Assembly: GCF_000730425.1 (NCBI RefSeq) | Contig: NZ_CP008896.1 | Span: forward strand, 5,518,001-5,582,000 | Origin: Pseudomonas fluorescens | GTDB lineage: Bacteria; Pseudomonadota; Gammaproteobacteria; Pseudomonadales; Pseudomonadaceae | DNA: 64,000 nt | Direction of reading: 5' to 3' | Shown here: positions 44,609 to 54,367 of the stretch, piece after piece | Position numbering within the stretch: position 1 is the stretch's first letter | Layout: every line of letters begins with the position of its first letter | Program-made: the position numbers and the translations under genes | The notes under the pieces: model-generated | Database searches by the model: none | Told to the model about the DNA's origin: nothing | Seen by the model: only the letters and a program-made list of their open reading frames with translations

Positions 44609-44708
44609 TTTTGTGCCACGTCCCTGGGAGGCCCGGTTCACCCGATCCACTGCACTTGCGCACGCAACCGAGGTGCCGACTACTGGGGTCGGACAGGGAG
44701 ATAAGCAC

Positions 44709-47700
44709 ATGGCCAAGTTAATCGGTGTTGTCAGCAAGGTGGTTGGGGAAGTCTTTGCCGTGGCGGGAGATGGCAGTCGCCGGAGCCTGATCGAAGGCGA
44801 CCGACTGTTTGCCGGCGAGCAACTGCAGACTGGCGCGGCCGGTGCGGTGGCGGTGCAACTGACCAACGGCCATGAGCTGACCCTGGGGCGCGACAGCAGC
44901 CTGGGCCTTTCCCCGCAATTGCTGGCTGGCCAGGCGCCGCAGATTCATGGGGCCGAAGACCTTGCGCCAAGCCAGGCGCAGTTGACCGATGTGCAGCAAC
45001 TGCAAAAAGCGATTGCCGCAGGTGTCGGCCCGACCCAGACGGCTGAAGCGACGGCCGCCGGCCAGCCCGGCAGTACGGCGGCAGGCGAGTTGGGCGGTGG
45101 GCACTCCTTTGTTCTGCTGACCGAAGTTGCCGGGCGTGTGGAGCCGGTCATTGGCTTTCCCACGGCAGGCTTTGGCGCGATTCCCGAGTTTCCGTTGTTC
45201 CAGGTCGCCGGGCAGCCGGATACCGGCAACGGCCAGCCCGTGGTAGTGCCTCCCGACAACCCGGTGAGCCTGGGCGGGCTGGAGGTCGAGGGGGGCGAAC
45301 TCACTCTCAACGAGGCCAATCTTGCCCAAGGCTCGGCCAGCAATCCGGCGGCGCTGGTGCAGAGCGGCACCTTTAGCGTTTCGGCGCCCGATGGCCTGCA
45401 AAGCCTGACCGTGGGCGGCATCATCGTGGTCAGCGGCGGGGTGGCCAGCGGCTTTGCGCAAACGATCACCACCGGGCTGGGCAACACCCTGAGCATCACC
45501 GGCTACAACGCTGCCACCGGGGTGATCAGCTACAGCTACACCTTGGCCGGCAATGAGGCCCATCCGTCAGGTGGCGGCGCCAACAGCCTGAGCGAGCAAT
45601 TTGCGGTGGTCGCCACCGATAGCGATAACGACACGGCCACCGGCTCGCTGGATATCACCCTCATCGATGACGTGCCCAAGGCGGTGAATGACAGCCATGA
45701 AGGCAGTGCCTCGGAGAGCCTGTTGACCCTCAGTGGCAATGTTCTGGACAACGACACCCAGGGCGCCGACCGCGTCGCCAGTGGCCCGATCACGGGGGGG
45801 ACGTTCACTGGCCAATATGGCACTCTGGTCCTGGCGGCCGATGGCAGCTACACCTATACGCTGAATACCGGCGACCCGGATTTTGTGGCGCTGCAGGGCG
45901 GCGGCAATGGCACGGAAACCTTTACCTATACCCTGACCGATGCCGATGGCGACACCAGCACCGCCAATCTGGTGCTGCAAGTCCACAACAACGACGACCC
46001 TGTGGTGATCGGTGGCATCAGCGTGAATGGCGCCGATCTGACCCTCTTTGAAAAAAACCTGGTGGACGGCAGCAGCCCCGACGCGGGCGCGCTGACCCGC
46101 AGCGCCAGCCTGACCGTGTCAGCAGTGGACGGTTTGCAGAACCTGTCTGTGGGGGGCATCAACGTAGTGTCCGGCGGTGTTGTCGCCGGCTTCCCGCAAT
46201 CGATCGCCACAGGCCTGGGCAATACCCTGACCATCACCGGCTTTGACCCGGCCACCGGGGTGATCAGCTACAGCTACACCTTGACCGACACCGAGGCGCA
46301 CCCGTCCGCGGGTGGGGTGAATGAGCTGACCGAAAGCTTCAGCGTGATCGCCAGCGACACCAACAACAGCTCGGCCACGGGCACCCTGCATATCAGTGTG
46401 GTGGACGATGTGCCGACGGCCGCCGATGACAACAATGCGCAAGTGGCGTCCGAAAGCCTGCTGATCCTCAGCGGCACGGTGTTGACCAATGACGTGCAAG
46501 GCGCAGATCGGGTGGCGTCCGGGCCGGTGACGCCGGGCTCCTTCACGGGGCTGTATGGCACGCTGGAATTGGCCGCGGATGGCACTTATGTGTACACGCT
46601 GAACCCTGCCGACAGCGACTTCCTGGCGTTGCACGGTGGCGGGAATGGGACGGAGACGTTTACCTACACCTTGACGGATGCCGACGGCGACACCAGCACT
46701 GCCAACCTCGTCTTGCAGGTGCATAACAACGACGATCCGGTGGTGCTGACCGGCCTGGAAGTGAATGGCGGGGAAGTCACGGTCTACGAGAAAAACCTGC
46801 CACTGGGCAGCGCTGTCGATGGGCCTGCGTTGACCCAATCCGGCACTTTTACGGTGGCTGCATTGGACGGCCTGAAGAACCTCACGGTGGGCGGTATCAG
46901 TGTCGTCACCAACGGCGTCGCCGCGACGTTCCCGCAATCGGAGCCTACTGGCTTGGGCAATACCCTGACCATCACCGGCTACAACGCCAGCACCGGCGTG
47001 ATCAGCTACCGCTACACCCTCAACGGCACCGACAGCCACCCAACCGGCGCGGATGCCAATAGCATCAGCGAGTCGTTTACGGTGACCGCCACCGACAGCA
47101 ACAACAGCAGCGCTACGGGCTCCCTGGACGTGAGTGTGGTCGACGATGTGCCCAAGGCGGTCGATGACAGCCCGGCGGGTATTGCCTCTGAAAGCCAGCT
47201 CACCCTGAGCGGCAGCGTGCTGGGCAATGACGTGCAAGGCGCAGACCGCATCGCCACGGGGCCCGTCACGCCGAACACGATTGTCGGCACCTACGGCACG
47301 TTGCAACTGTTTGCCGACGGCAGCTATGTCTACACCCTGGACAAAACCGACCCACAATTTATCGCCCTGAATGGCGGGGGCAACGGCACTGAAACCTTCA
47401 CCTACCAACTCAACGACAGCGACGGCGACACCAGCACTGCCAACCTCGTCTTGCAGGTGCATAACAACGACGATCCGGTGGTGCTGACCGGCCTGGAAGT
47501 GAATGGCGGGGAAGTCACGGTCTACGAGAAAAACCTGCCACTGGGCAGCGCTGTCGATGGGCCTGCGTTGACCCAATCCGGTACTTTTACGGTGACTGCA
47601 TTGGACGGCCTGAAGAACCTCACGGTGGGCGGTATCAGTGTCGTCACCAACGGCGTCGCCGCGACGTTCCCGCAATCGGAGCCTACTGGCTTGGGCAATA

Positions 47701-50700
47701 CCCTGACTATCACCGGCTACAACGCCAGCACCGGCGTGATCAGCTACCGCTACACCCTCAACGGCACCGACAGCCACCCAACCGGCGCGGATGCCAATAG
47801 CATCAGCGAGTCGTTTACGGTGACCGCCACCGACAGCAACAACAGCAGCGCTACGGGCTCCCTGGACGTAAGTGTGGTCGACGATGTGCCCAAGGCGGTC
47901 GACGACAACCCGGCGGGTATTGCCTCTGAAAGCCAACTCACCCTGAGCGGCAGCGTGCTGGGCAATGACGTGCAAGGCGCAGACCGCATCGCCACGGGGC
48001 CCGTCACGCCGAACACGATTGTCGGCACCTACGGCACGTTGCAACTGTTTGCCGACGGCAGCTATGTCTACACCCTGGACAAAACCGACCCACAATTTAT
48101 CGCCCTGAATGGCGGGGGCAACGGCACTGAAACCTTCACCTACCAACTCAACGACAGCGACGGCGACACCAGCACTGCCAACCTCGTCTTGCAGGTGCAT
48201 AACAACGACGATCCGGTGGTGCTGACCGGCCTGGACCTCACCGGTGGCGAGTTGACCGTCTATGAGAAGAACCTTGGCGACGGTTCCAGCCCGAACATCC
48301 CGGCCCTGACCCAGACCGGTACCTTTACGGTCACCGCCCTGGACGGTTTGAAAAATCTCACGGTCGGTGGTCTGAATGTGGTGGCCAATGGCGTGGTCGC
48401 CACCTTCCCGCTGTCGGAAGGTACGCTCCTGGGCAACACCTTTACGGTGACCGGCTACAACCCCATCACCGGGGTGGTCAGCTACCGCTATACCTTGCTC
48501 GACAATGAGGCACACCCTACGGGGGGCGATGCCAATAACCTGGTCGAGCACATCACCGTCACCGCCAGCGATAACGACACCAGTACCGCGACAGGGGTGA
48601 TCGACATCACGATTGTCGACGACATACCCACTGCCAACCCCGATGTGCGTACGGTGATCGAGGGCGGTGTGGTCAGCGTCAATGTGTTGGGCAATGACGT
48701 GGGCGGGGCTGACAGCCCCACGTTGGCCGGGGCGGTCGTGGGTGTGCGGGCAGGGAGCACTATCGGCACGCCGGCCAGTGGCGGCCTGGGCGGCAATGTC
48801 AACGGCGCCTTCGGTTACCTGACCCTGGATGCGAACGGCAATGCGGTGTATCACAGCTATCCCAACGCGGTGACGCCACCGGGTGCGACGGATACGTTCG
48901 TCTATACCGTTCGCGATGCCGACGGTGATATTAGCACCACGACCCTGACGATTACGGTGACCGACAGTGGCCTGAAAGCGCTGACCGATGGCGATGTCAC
49001 GGTCTACGAAAAAGCCCTGGACCTGAACCTGGATGGCCAGGACCTGGCACCTGGCACGGTGGTCGGTAGCGACCCTACCGCCACCACCGAAACCGCCAGC
49101 GGCAACCTCGCGGATGCGGCCAGTGGTGGCAGCGGCCCGCTGAGTTTCAGCCTGGTCGGCAGTGCCACCGGCAACTACGGGCAGATCCTGCTCAACGCCA
49201 ACGGTACCTACACCTACACTCTGACGTCGGCACCGAAAACCCTGCCCAGCAGTAACGATGGGCCAAACCTCATGACCGATACCTTTGCCTACAAGGTCAC
49301 GGACCAACTGGGCAATACCACCACCAGCACCATCGTGGTGAGCATTGTCGATGACGTCCCCCAAGTGGCGTCCAGTGCACGTGAAGTCACGGCGACGGAG
49401 GTGGACTCCAACCTGCTGTTGATCGTCGATATTTCCGGCAGCATGAACGAGCTGTCAGGGGCCGGCGGAACGCGGCTTGACCTGGCCAAGGCATCCATCG
49501 TCGAGCTGCTTAACCGCTATGACGAGATGGGGGATGTGAAGGTGCAGATCGTGACCTTCAACGACAGCTCGCAACAATTGAGCAGCCAGTGGGTCAGCGT
49601 CGCCACGGCCAAGACCCTGGTCAACGGCCTCACCGCTTTCAATGGCACCAATTACGACTCGGCCCTCGGCACCGCGCAGACCGCCTATGGCACCGCCGGC
49701 AAGCTGGAGGGCGCGCAGAACGTGGCGTACTTCTTCTCGGACGGTAACCCCACCACGTCCAACACCAATAACCCGAACAACCCCGGCAACGTGGTCAACC
49801 CGGAATTCGGCGACGGTATCGACGCCACTGAAGAAGGCGTATGGCGGGCCTTCCTCGATGCCAACGGCATCAAGGCCTATGCCATTGGCCTGGGCGCGGG
49901 TGTCAACAGTATTTACCTGGACCCTGTGGCCTATGACGGCAGTACCCACACCAACACCAACGCGGTGGTGGTGGCCAACCTTGCAGGCCTGGACGCGGTG
50001 CTGGCCGGCACGGTGCAGGGCGCACCGGTCACCGGCAGCCTGCTGACGGACGGCACGTTTGGCGCCGATGGCGGCTTCGTCAAATCCCTCACCGTGGATG
50101 GCATCACCTACACCTACAACCCGGCAGCGGGGGGCTCGATGAGCGCCAACCTGCCGGGCGGCCATGGCACGTTCGATACCGTCAGCAACAGCGTCACCAT
50201 CACCACCAACCAGGGTGGCACACTGGTGGTGGACATGGACAACGGCGAGTTCCGCTACACACCGCCGAAGCTGACAGGCTCATTGATCACCGAAAACTTC
50301 GGGGTGACCGTCAGTGACAACGACGGCGATCTCGCCACTTCCAGCCTGGTGGTCAAGGTCAACCCGAACGCAGCACCGGTGGCCGGGGATGACCATGTGA
50401 TCACCAACATCCTGGCGGGCAACATTGTGGTGCCTGGCGAGCTGTTGCTGGCCAATGACAGCGATGCCAACCATGACACCCTGACGGCCATTCCCACCAG
50501 CTTCGCGACCGGCTGGATGGCCACCAAGGGTGTCAGTTTTACCGGCTCGGGTGCCCGATCGTTCACCAACCCCAACAGCACGACCCTTGCGGATGTGCGC
50601 ACCTCCTTTGCCGGCAACACGGCGGCCATGACCGCATTGCTCGTGGTCAGCGGCAATCTTGGCACGGTCGGTAGCGCGAATGCCGAAGACCGCATCACCG

Positions 50701-51839
50701 TCAGCCTCAAGGCGGGTGAAACCCTGAATCTGGATCACAACCTGGCGCTCGGCAACGTCATCATGGCCTATTCGATCAATGGCGGCGCCGAGATCACCAT
50801 CGCGGATGGCACGACCCTGAATGCGCTGACGGACGGCACCTATCAGATTCATCTCACCAACGTCACCAACCCCACAGGCGGCGGAGTCAATAACGCCGAA
50901 AACTATCAGTTGACCATGAAGATCAACTACGCCGGTGCCCAGGACTTTACGCCGGACTACCACGGCAATTACTCGGTCAGCGATAACCACGGCGGCAGCG
51001 ACAGCGCCGCCGTGGATATCACCTACCAGGCCGGCAGCACCCTGACCGGGACCAATGGCGATGACATCCTCATGGCCGGGGCGGGTAACAACATCCTCAA
51101 TGGCGGCGATGGCAACGACGTGTTGACTGCCGGTAGCGGCAACAACGAAATGCACGGCGGCAATGGCAATGACCTGTTGTTCAGCGGCATTGGCAATGAC
51201 TTGCTTGATGGCGGTGCGGGCATCGATACCGTCAGCTATGCCCATGCCACGGCAGGCGTGACCGTCAACCTTGGTCTGGCGACTTCACAAGTCACCGGGG
51301 GGGCCGGGACCGATACATTGCTGGCCCTGGAAAACCTGATCGGTTCCAACTTCAATGACGTGCTGACGGGCGATGGCAGTAACAACCTGATCTCGGGCGG
51401 GCTGGGCAATGACACCCTCAAGGGCGAGGGCGGTGATGACATCCTGATCGGTGGTCCGGGCAATAACACCCTGACCGGTGGCGCGGGTGCCGATACTTTC
51501 CAATACCTGACCGGCAACAGCGGGCACGACGTCATCACCGACTTTGCCGTGGGCACCGACAAGCTGGACCTGTCGCAGTTACTGCAAGGGGAGAATGGGA
51601 CGGCGGCGTCCCTGGATGACTACCTGCAGTTCAAGGTGGTGGGCGGCACAACCACCATCGACATCAGCGCCGTGGCGGGTGCCACGCCGACCCAGACCAT
51701 CGACCTGGCCGGGGTCAACCTGGCGACCCACTACGGTGTTACACCGGGAGCGGGCGGCTTGATTGCGAGCGGGGCGGATACGGCGACGATTATCAATGGG
51801 ATGCTCAACGACCATTCGTTGAAGGTGGATACGGTCTGA
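44709..51839 (+). CDS. Giant RTX adhesin with LapG-type retention module
   Basis: A 2376-residue biofilm adhesin exported by type I secretion. Residues 1-125 form a LapA-like retention module with a TAAG site at 115-118 (PTQTAEATAAG), as cleaved by LapG to release the adhesin when c-di-GMP is low. Five repeat units start at 186, 432, 678, 924 and 1170, each 246 residues apart, combining a T1SS-143-like half and a VCBS-like half; the fifth diverges in its second half. A von Willebrand A domain follows with the MIDAS motif DISGS at 1574. RTX repeats (GGDGNDVL, GGNGNDLL and others) span about 2110-2265, and the C-terminal domain (GADTFQYL.. DFAVGTDKLDLS) is the secretion signal. Its length is close to PA1874 (BapA); MapA of P. 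fluorescens is an alternative relative. Confidence 0.92.
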   Translation: MAKLIGVVSKVVGEVFAVAGDGSRRSLIEGDRLFAGEQLQTGAAGAVAVQLTNGHELTLGRDSSLGLSPQLLAGQAPQIHGAEDLAPSQAQLTDVQQLQKAIAAGVGPTQTAEATAAGQPGSTAAGELGGGHSFVLLTEVAGRVEPVIGFPTAGFGAIPEFPLFQVAGQPDTGNGQPVVVPPDNPVSLGGLEVEGGELTLNEANLAQGSASNPAALVQSGTFSVSAPDGLQSLTVGGIIVVSGGVASGFAQTITTGLGNTLSITGYNAATGVISYSYTLAGNEAHPSGGGANSLSEQFAVVATDSDNDTATGSLDITLIDDVPKAVNDSHEGSASESLLTLSGNVLDNDTQGADRVASGPITGGTFTGQYGTLVLAADGSYTYTLNTGDPDFVALQGGGNGTETFTYTLTDADGDTSTANLVLQVHNNDDPVVIGGISVNGADLTLFEKNLVDGSSPDAGALTRSASLTVSAVDGLQNLSVGGINVVSGGVVAGFPQSIATGLGNTLTITGFDPATGVISYSYTLTDTEAHPSAGGVNELTESFSVIASDTNNSSATGTLHISVVDDVPTAADDNNAQVASESLLILSGTVLTNDVQGADRVASGPVTPGSFTGLYGTLELAADGTYVYTLNPADSDFLALHGGGNGTETFTYTLTDADGDTSTANLVLQVHNNDDPVVLTGLEVNGGEVTVYEKNLPLGSAVDGPALTQSGTFTVAALDGLKNLTVGGISVVTNGVAATFPQSEPTGLGNTLTITGYNASTGVISYRYTLNGTDSHPTGADANSISESFTVTATDSNNSSATGSLDVSVVDDVPKAVDDSPAGIASESQLTLSGSVLGNDVQGADRIATGPVTPNTIVGTYGTLQLFADGSYVYTLDKTDPQFIALNGGGNGTETFTYQLNDSDGDTSTANLVLQVHNNDDPVVLTGLEVNGGEVTVYEKNLPLGSAVDGPALTQSGTFTVTALDGLKNLTVGGISVVTNGVAATFPQSEPTGLGNTLTITGYNASTGVISYRYTLNGTDSHPTGADANSISESFTVTATDSNNSSATGSLDVSVVDDVPKAVDDNPAGIASESQLTLSGSVLGNDVQGADRIATGPVTPNTIVGTYGTLQLFADGSYVYTLDKTDPQFIALNGGGNGTETFTYQLNDSDGDTSTANLVLQVHNNDDPVVLTGLDLTGGELTVYEKNLGDGSSPNIPALTQTGTFTVTALDGLKNLTVGGLNVVANGVVATFPLSEGTLLGNTFTVTGYNPITGVVSYRYTLLDNEAHPTGGDANNLVEHITVTASDNDTSTATGVIDITIVDDIPTANPDVRTVIEGGVVSVNVLGNDVGGADSPTLAGAVVGVRAGSTIGTPASGGLGGNVNGAFGYLTLDANGNAVYHSYPNAVTPPGATDTFVYTVRDADGDISTTTLTITVTDSGLKALTDGDVTVYEKALDLNLDGQDLAPGTVVGSDPTATTETASGNLADAASGGSGPLSFSLVGSATGNYGQILLNANGTYTYTLTSAPKTLPSSNDGPNLMTDTFAYKVTDQLGNTTTSTIVVSIVDDVPQVASSAREVTATEVDSNLLLIVDISGSMNELSGAGGTRLDLAKASIVELLNRYDEMGDVKVQIVTFNDSSQQLSSQWVSVATAKTLVNGLTAFNGTNYDSALGTAQTAYGTAGKLEGAQNVAYFFSDGNPTTSNTNNPNNPGNVVNPEFGDGIDATEEGVWRAFLDANGIKAYAIGLGAGVNSIYLDPVAYDGSTHTNTNAVVVANLAGLDAVLAGTVQGAPVTGSLLTDGTFGADGGFVKSLTVDGITYTYNPAAGGSMSANLPGGHGTFDTVSNSVTITTNQGGTLVVDMDNGEFRYTPPKLTGSLITENFGVTVSDNDGDLATSSLVVKVNPNAAPVAGDDHVITNILAGNIVVPGELLLANDSDANHDTLTAIPTSFATGWMATKGVSFTGSGARSFTNPNSTTLADVRTSFAGNTAAMTALLVVSGNLGTVGSANAEDRITVSLKAGETLNLDHNLALGNVIMAYSINGGAEITIADGTTLNALTDGTYQIHLTNVTNPTGGGVNNAENYQLTMKINYAGAQDFTPDYHGNYSVSDNHGGSDSAAVDITYQAGSTLTGTNGDDILMAGAGNNILNGGDGNDVLTAGSGNNEMHGGNGNDLLFSGIGNDLLDGGAGIDTVSYAHATAGVTVNLGLATSQVTGGAGTDTLLALENLIGSNFNDVLTGDGSNNLISGGLGNDTLKGEGGDDILIGGPGNNTLTGGAGADTFQYLTGNSGHDVITDFAVGTDKLDLSQLLQGENGTAASLDDYLQFKVVGGTTTIDISAVAGATPTQTIDLAGVNLATHYGVTPGAGGLIASGADTATIINGMLNDHSLKVDTV
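46684..48232 (+). repeat. Near-identical 738-bp tandem units in adhesin gene
   Basis: Units 3 and 4 of the adhesin repeat are almost the same in DNA; I counted about seven base differences (for example GTGGCT against GTGACT near 46857/47595, and GACAGC against GACAAC near 47166/47904). Identity continues a little into unit 5 (to about 48232). Units 1, 2 and 5 are far more diverged. This indicates a recent duplication or gene conversion. Confidence 0.9.
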
Positions 51840-51852
51840 CCTGATCACGTCT

Positions 51853-51878
51853 GTAGGAGCCGGCAAGCTGGCTCCTAC
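51853..51878. repeat. Short REP-derived palindrome
   Basis: GTAGGAGCC and GGCTCCTAC flank GGCAAGCT, a collapsed REP. It sits 14 bases after the adhesin stop and could act as its 3' hairpin. Confidence 0.7.
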
Positions 51879-51993
51879 GGGTGTTTTGGGGGTGTTAGTT
51901 CATTGAGTTATAAGCATCGCACTTTGCGTGATATGGCCCGCCCGCGTTTGCCGGTATGATAGGCGCCCCCGCAGTCTGGATTGCGAATACGCC

Positions 51994-52896
51994 ATGACCT
52001 TGCAGTACCCAACCATCGCCGATTGCGTCGGCAACACACCCCTGGTCCGCTTGCAACGCATGGCGGGTAACACCAGCAATACCTTGTTGCTCAAGCTTGA
52101 GGGGAATAACCCGGCAGGCTCGGTCAAGGACCGCCCGGCGTTGTCGATGATCACGCGTGCCGAATTGCGTGGGCAGATCAAGCCTGGTGACACCCTGATC
52201 GAAGCCACGTCCGGCAATACCGGGATTGCCCTGGCCATGGCCGCGGCGATCAAGGGCTACAAGATGATCCTGATCATGCCCGACAACGGCAGCGCCGAGC
52301 GCAAGGCGGCGATGACCGCCTATGGTGCCGAGCTGTTGCTGGTCACCCCGGAAGAAGGCATGGAAGGCGCACGCGATCTTGCCGAGCGCATGGCCGCCGA
52401 AGGCCGCGGCCAGGTCCTGGACCAGTTTGCCAACGGTGACAACCCCGAGGCGCACTACACCAGCACCGGCCCCGAGATCTGGCGCCAGACCCAGGGCACG
52501 ATTACCCATTTCGTCAGCTCCATGGGCACCACCGGCACTATCATGGGCAACTCGCGCTACCTCAAGGAGCAGAACCCGGCGATCCAGATCGTTGGCCTGC
52601 AGCCGATGGAAGGCGCAGCGATCCCTGGAATTCGCCGCTGGCCCCAGGAGTACCTGCCAAAGATCTACAACGCTGCCCGCGTCGATCGCATCATCGACAT
52701 GGCCCAGCGTGAAGCCGAAGACACCACCCGTCGCCTGGCCCGTGAAGAAGGCATCTTCTGCGGCGTGTCCTCCGGTGGTGCCGTGGCCGGCATGTTGCGC
52801 TTGTCTGCAGAACTGGAAAACGCGGTGATCGTCGCGATCATCTGTGACCGAGGCGACCGCTACCTGTCGACCGGCATTTTCGACGCGCCCAACTGA
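51994..52896 (+). CDS. cysM: Cysteine synthase B
   Basis: A 300-residue PLP enzyme forming cysteine from O-acetylserine and sulfide or thiosulfate. The Schiff-base Lys is in [11 protein letters not shown], the substrate loop is TSGNTG, and the phosphate loop is GTTGTIMG. The SVKDR context and shorter length mark it as CysM, in contrast to the cysK gene at the window start. ATG 51994 gives the standard N-terminus ([17 protein letters not shown]). It overlaps rlmD by one base (TGATG), so the two are coupled. The order cysM-rlmD-relA-mazG equals PA0932-PA0935. Confidence 0.94.
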   Translation: MTLQYPTIADCVGNTPLVRLQRMAGNTSNTLLLKLEGNNPAGSVKDRPALSMITRAELRGQIKPGDTLIEATSGNTGIALAMAAAIKGYKMILIMPDNGSAERKAAMTAYGAELLLVTPEEGMEGARDLAERMAAEGRGQVLDQFANGDNPEAHYTSTGPEIWRQTQGTITHFVSSMGTTGTIMGNSRYLKEQNPAIQIVGLQPMEGAAIPGIRRWPQEYLPKIYNAARVDRIIDMAQREAEDTTRRLAREEGIFCGVSSGGAVAGMLRLSAELENAVIVAIICDRGDRYLSTGIFDAPN

Positions 52897-54248
52897 TGGC
52901 CAAGCAAGAGCGAGGCCTGCGTTTCCAGCCAACGGGCGGTAATCGGGCGCCACAAATCCCGGTCGGCAAGAAGCAGCGCCTGACCATCGAGCGCCTGGCC
53001 AACGATGGCCGGGGGATCGTGTTTTTCGAAGGCCGTACCTGGTTTGTCGTGGGCGCCCTGGCCGGTGAAGAGGTCGAGGCGCGGGTGCTGGGGGCCCATG
53101 GCAAAGTGGTCGAGGCCCGTACCGAACGGGTATTCAAGGGCAGCGAACTGCGCCGCCCGGCGCCGTGCGCCCATGTGGGCCGTTGTGGCGGTTGCAGCCT
53201 GCAACACTTGCCCCATGACGAACAGCTTGCCCTGAAACAGCGCATGCTCGCCGAGCAATTGTCCCGTGTTGCCGGGGTCGAGCCCCAGGAATGGGCAGCG
53301 CCGTTGAGCGGGCCCGAGTTCGGCTATCGCCGCCGGGCCCGAGTGGCCGTGCGCTATGACGTCAAGGCCAAGCACCTGGACGTGGGTTTTCGTGCCGTGG
53401 CCAGCCAGGACATTGTGGCCATCGATGATTGCCCGGTGCTGGTACAGGCCTTGCAACCGATCATGCAGCGCCTGCCCAATATGTTGCGGCGCCTGAGCAA
53501 GCCTCAGGCCCTGGGGCATGTGGAGCTGTTCAGTGGCTCGTCGATTGCCGTGTTGCTGCGGCATATGGCGCCCCTGTCGGATGCCGACCTGTTGGTGCTG
53601 CAAGAGTTCTGCGCTTTCCATGACGCCCAGTTGTGGCTGCATGGAGAGGGCGAGCCGCAGCCGTTCGCGGCCGGGCAGGCCCTGGGCTATCGTCTGCAGC
53701 AGTGGGACCTGGAGCTGGCTTATCGGCCGGGAGATTTTATGCAGGTCAATGCCGGGGTCAACGAGGCGATGGTGGCCCAGGCACTGGATTGGCTGGCACC
53801 GCGATCCGACGAACGGGTTCTGGACCTGTTCTGTGGCCTGGGCAACTTTGCCTTGCCCCTGGCGCGCCAGGTGCGCGAAGTGGTGGCGGTAGAAGGCGTG
53901 CAGGCGATGGTGGACCGCGCGGCTGTGAATGCAGCGAGCAATGATTTGCATAATGTGCAGTTTTTTCAGGCCGATTTGTCCCAGCCTTTGAGTGATGCGC
54001 AATGGGCCAAAGCAGGCTTTTGTGCGGTACTCTTGGACCCACCCCGCGATGGTGCCCTGGAGGTTGTGCGCAAGCTCGCCACTCTGGGGGCTGATCGCCT
54101 GGTGTATGTGTCCTGCAATCCAGCCACGCTGGCGCGGGACACTGTCGAGTTGGTCAAACAAGGCTACCGGCTAAAACGTGCCGGGATCCTCGATATGTTT
54201 CCGCAGACTGCGCATGTCGAGGCGATGGCGTTATTTGAGGCGAGCTAG
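52896..54248 (+). CDS. rlmD: 23S rRNA (uracil-1939-C5) methyltransferase
   Basis: A 450-residue SAM-dependent enzyme making m5U1939 in 23S rRNA (formerly rumA). An N-terminal TRAM-like domain is followed by the iron-sulfur cysteines [14 protein letters not shown], the SAM motif [16 protein letters not shown], and the catalytic loop [13 protein letters not shown] with the nucleophilic Cys. LDPPRDGA is also present. Its ATG overlaps the cysM stop. It has the standard length. Confidence 0.95.
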   Translation: MAKQERGLRFQPTGGNRAPQIPVGKKQRLTIERLANDGRGIVFFEGRTWFVVGALAGEEVEARVLGAHGKVVEARTERVFKGSELRRPAPCAHVGRCGGCSLQHLPHDEQLALKQRMLAEQLSRVAGVEPQEWAAPLSGPEFGYRRRARVAVRYDVKAKHLDVGFRAVASQDIVAIDDCPVLVQALQPIMQRLPNMLRRLSKPQALGHVELFSGSSIAVLLRHMAPLSDADLLVLQEFCAFHDAQLWLHGEGEPQPFAAGQALGYRLQQWDLELAYRPGDFMQVNAGVNEAMVAQALDWLAPRSDERVLDLFCGLGNFALPLARQVREVVAVEGVQAMVDRAAVNAASNDLHNVQFFQADLSQPLSDAQWAKAGFCAVLLDPPRDGALEVVRKLATLGADRLVYVSCNPATLARDTVELVKQGYRLKRAGILDMFPQTAHVEAMALFEAS

Positions 54249-54367
54249 GATGCTCGCTTAGTCCGACTGGCCTGCGTTCTCCAGGGCCTGTGACCTGCCA
54301 GGGAGTTCGCGTTACAAGGGTCAGCGATTTTGACGCGCTACAGTGCGTCGTAGGGAAGGTAAGCAAG

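Noticed and set aside
44580..44660. A sigma-54 promoter before the adhesin
   Set aside because: No TGGCA-N7-TGC type -24/-12 pair was found in the gap on the plus strand.
44640..44708. An upstream start for the adhesin at 44613
   Set aside because: The extra 32 residues lack similarity to LapA N-termini, and ATG 44709 begins exactly at the retention module after AGGGAGATAAGC.
46684..48232. Tandem repeats considered as a CRISPR or satellite
   Set aside because: The units are 738 bases long, in frame, and encode protein domains of the adhesin; there are no short repeats with unique spacers.
46119..49364. A 1081-codon open frame antisense to the adhesin repeats
   Set aside because: It mirrors the high-GC repeat coding on the plus strand, its own repeats are the reverse of the adhesin's, and the plus-strand protein has clear domains.
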